Source: JAAEQD01 sp964521815
Lineage (GTDB): Bacteria > Zixibacteria > MSB-5A5 > UBA10806 > 4484-95
Assembly: GCA_964521815.1 (NCBI GenBank)
Contig: CAZFSN010000174.1
Location: forward strand, 1 to 6,860
Length of the DNA stretch: 6,860 bases
Reading direction: 5' to 3'
The notes below the pieces were generated by a model. It ran no database searches and was not told the origin of the DNA. It saw only the letters and a program-made list of their open reading frames with translations. Shown piece by piece: positions 5,967 through 6,860 of the stretch. The first letter of the stretch is position 1. The number at the start of each line of letters is the position of its first letter. A program made the translations under genes and the position numbers.

Positions 5967-6854
5967 TTGAAGCGATTCGGAATAATAGCGCATCTTAAAA
6001 GACCCAATGTCGAACGAACCGCACGGCTAATTATTGACTGGTTGAAAAGTCAGGGACTCACTTACTGGGTATGTAAAGAACTGGCGGATGTAATCGGCGA
6101 AACCGAATTCGTTAGACCTAAAAAGAAATTATATGAAGATATAGATTGCGTATTATCATTGGGCGGCGATGGCACCATGTTATCATCGATCAGGAACGTC
6201 GGCCATCACGGCATACCGGTATTCGGCATCAATGTCGGCCAGCTGGGATTTCTGACCGAAATCCTGGCCCAGGATATTCCCGCGGCTCTGGAGAAACTTA
6301 AAAACGACAATTTTGTAATTGATGAAAGAATGGTCCTCGAAGCGAACATAATCGATGCTGAATGCGGAAATTATTTCGCCTTAAATGATGTCGTTCTCGA
6401 TCACGGCGACAGCACTCGCCTTATCAAGCTCGATTTGTATCAACTCGATGCGGACCATGAAGAGCTTTTCGTTTGCCCGTATAATGCCGATGGTCTGATT
6501 ATCTCTACGCCGACCGGATCCACCGCCTACAACCTGGCTGCCGGCGGGCCCGTTTTGCACCCGCATCTGGGCGCGATAATCGCCAGCCCAATTTGTCCTC
6601 ATTCTTTAACTTTAAGGCCTATATTATTCGATGATCGCAGTCGGCTGAAAATAAAAGTAGCTCCCGAAAACACCGAAGTCAGAATGACTGTCGATGGCCA
6701 GGTCAGGTGCAATCTCGAATCAGGCACGAGCGTATGTATTTGCAAGGCGCCTCATAATATCAAACTGATCAGGATAAAGGATTATTCATTTTTCGAGATA
6801 TTGCGCACTAAACTTCACCTGGGCGCGCGGCCGTTGACAACCGACCATGATTAA
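5967..6854 (+). CDS. nadK: NAD kinase
   Basis: Cytoplasmic enzyme that phosphorylates NAD+ at the 2' position of its adenosine ribose to make NADP+. The 295 residues fit the family. GGDGT (66-70) is the diphosphate and catalytic motif, followed by GINVGQLGFLTE (87-98), DG (175-176) and TPTGSTAY (181-188) with AAGGP. The NAD-contacting NE motif found in many homologues reads Asn140-Asp141 here, a conservative change. The start is TTG at 5967: an in-frame TGA at 5958-5960 excludes a longer form, and KRFGIIAHLKRPNVE matches normal family N-termini. The ribosome binding site is weak (AAGAAAG ending at 5955), and with a two-base gap after dxs the gene probably depends on coupling to it. Its NADP product feeds NADPH-using steps, including DXP reductoisomerase directly after Dxs. 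Confidence 0.95.
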   Translation: MKRFGIIAHLKRPNVERTARLIIDWLKSQGLTYWVCKELADVIGETEFVRPKKKLYEDIDCVLSLGGDGTMLSSIRNVGHHGIPVFGINVGQLGFLTEILAQDIPAALEKLKNDNFVIDERMVLEANIIDAECGNYFALNDVVLDHGDSTRLIKLDLYQLDADHEELFVCPYNADGLIISTPTGSTAYNLAAGGPVLHPHLGAIIASPICPHSLTLRPILFDDRSRLKIKVAPENTEVRMTVDGQVRCNLESGTSVCICKAPHNIKLIRIKDYSFFEILRTKLHLGARPLTTDHD

Positions 6855-6860
6855 ATCGCT
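6847..6860 (+). CDS. Start of a further gene, possibly DNA repair protein RecN (only four full codons)
   Basis: ATG at 6847 overlaps the last 8 bases of nadK and opens a frame reading M-I-K-S followed by an incomplete Leu codon (CT) at the window edge. RecN proteins commonly begin with a short M-[IL]-K-x-L sequence, and recN often follows nadK in bacterial genomes, so recN is the natural guess. Four codons cannot prove it. No good Shine-Dalgarno is seen; coupling to nadK would be needed. Confidence 0.35.

Noticed and set aside
5957..5998. Short frame from ATG at 5957 overlapping the dxs stop
   Set aside because: It ends after 13 codons in a different frame from nadK and shows no family resemblance; nadK is read from TTG at 5967.
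6834..6839. Perfect TTGACA -35 hexamer near the end of nadK
   Set aside because: It lies inside the nadK coding sequence, and the window ends before a -10 element could be judged.

Overview
This is an ordinary bacterial chromosomal window of tightly packed housekeeping genes, all on the + strand, with base composition near half GC and similar codon use throughout. Seven protein-coding genes can be recognised from their motifs. In order they are the C-terminal part of a DUF512 (radical SAM-type) protein, der/engA, plsY, gpsA, xseB, dxs and nadK. The last 14 bases look like the first codons of another gene, possibly recN. I see no rRNA, tRNA, CRISPR array, insertion sequence, phage gene or toxin module. 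The phylum cannot be fixed from this window. The DUF512-der-plsY-gpsA order is shared by many Firmicutes, while the sequence style would also fit a Gram-negative candidate phylum of the FCB/Zixibacteria kind; that second idea is only a guess.

Layout. Bases 1-2599 form one translationally coupled block: DUF512 protein and der overlap by ATGA at 651-654, and der and plsY overlap by ATGA at 1961-1964. A 108-base AT-rich gap (2600-2707) follows, holding a perfect TATAAT hexamer and a nine-codon mini-ORF with a good Shine-Dalgarno sequence. gpsA (2708-3730) comes next and has no visible Shine-Dalgarno. A second AT-rich gap (3731-3836, 106 bases) contains promoter-like hexamers and leads into xseB, dxs and nadK, which overlap or nearly touch. 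All three of these genes appear to use non-ATG starts (TTG, GTG, TTG).

How the genes fit together. GpsA makes sn-glycerol-3-phosphate and PlsY acylates it, so the two sit at the entry to membrane phospholipid synthesis. Der is a double GTPase for 50S ribosome assembly, and the DUF512 protein coupled to it has no established function. Dxs starts the MEP isoprenoid pathway, and NadK supplies the NADP that the next MEP enzyme (Dxr) needs in reduced form. XseB is the small subunit of exonuclease VII; its partner xseA is not in the window. I found no convincing undescribed system. The points most worth a second look are the plsY-gpsA gap and the function of the DUF512 protein.
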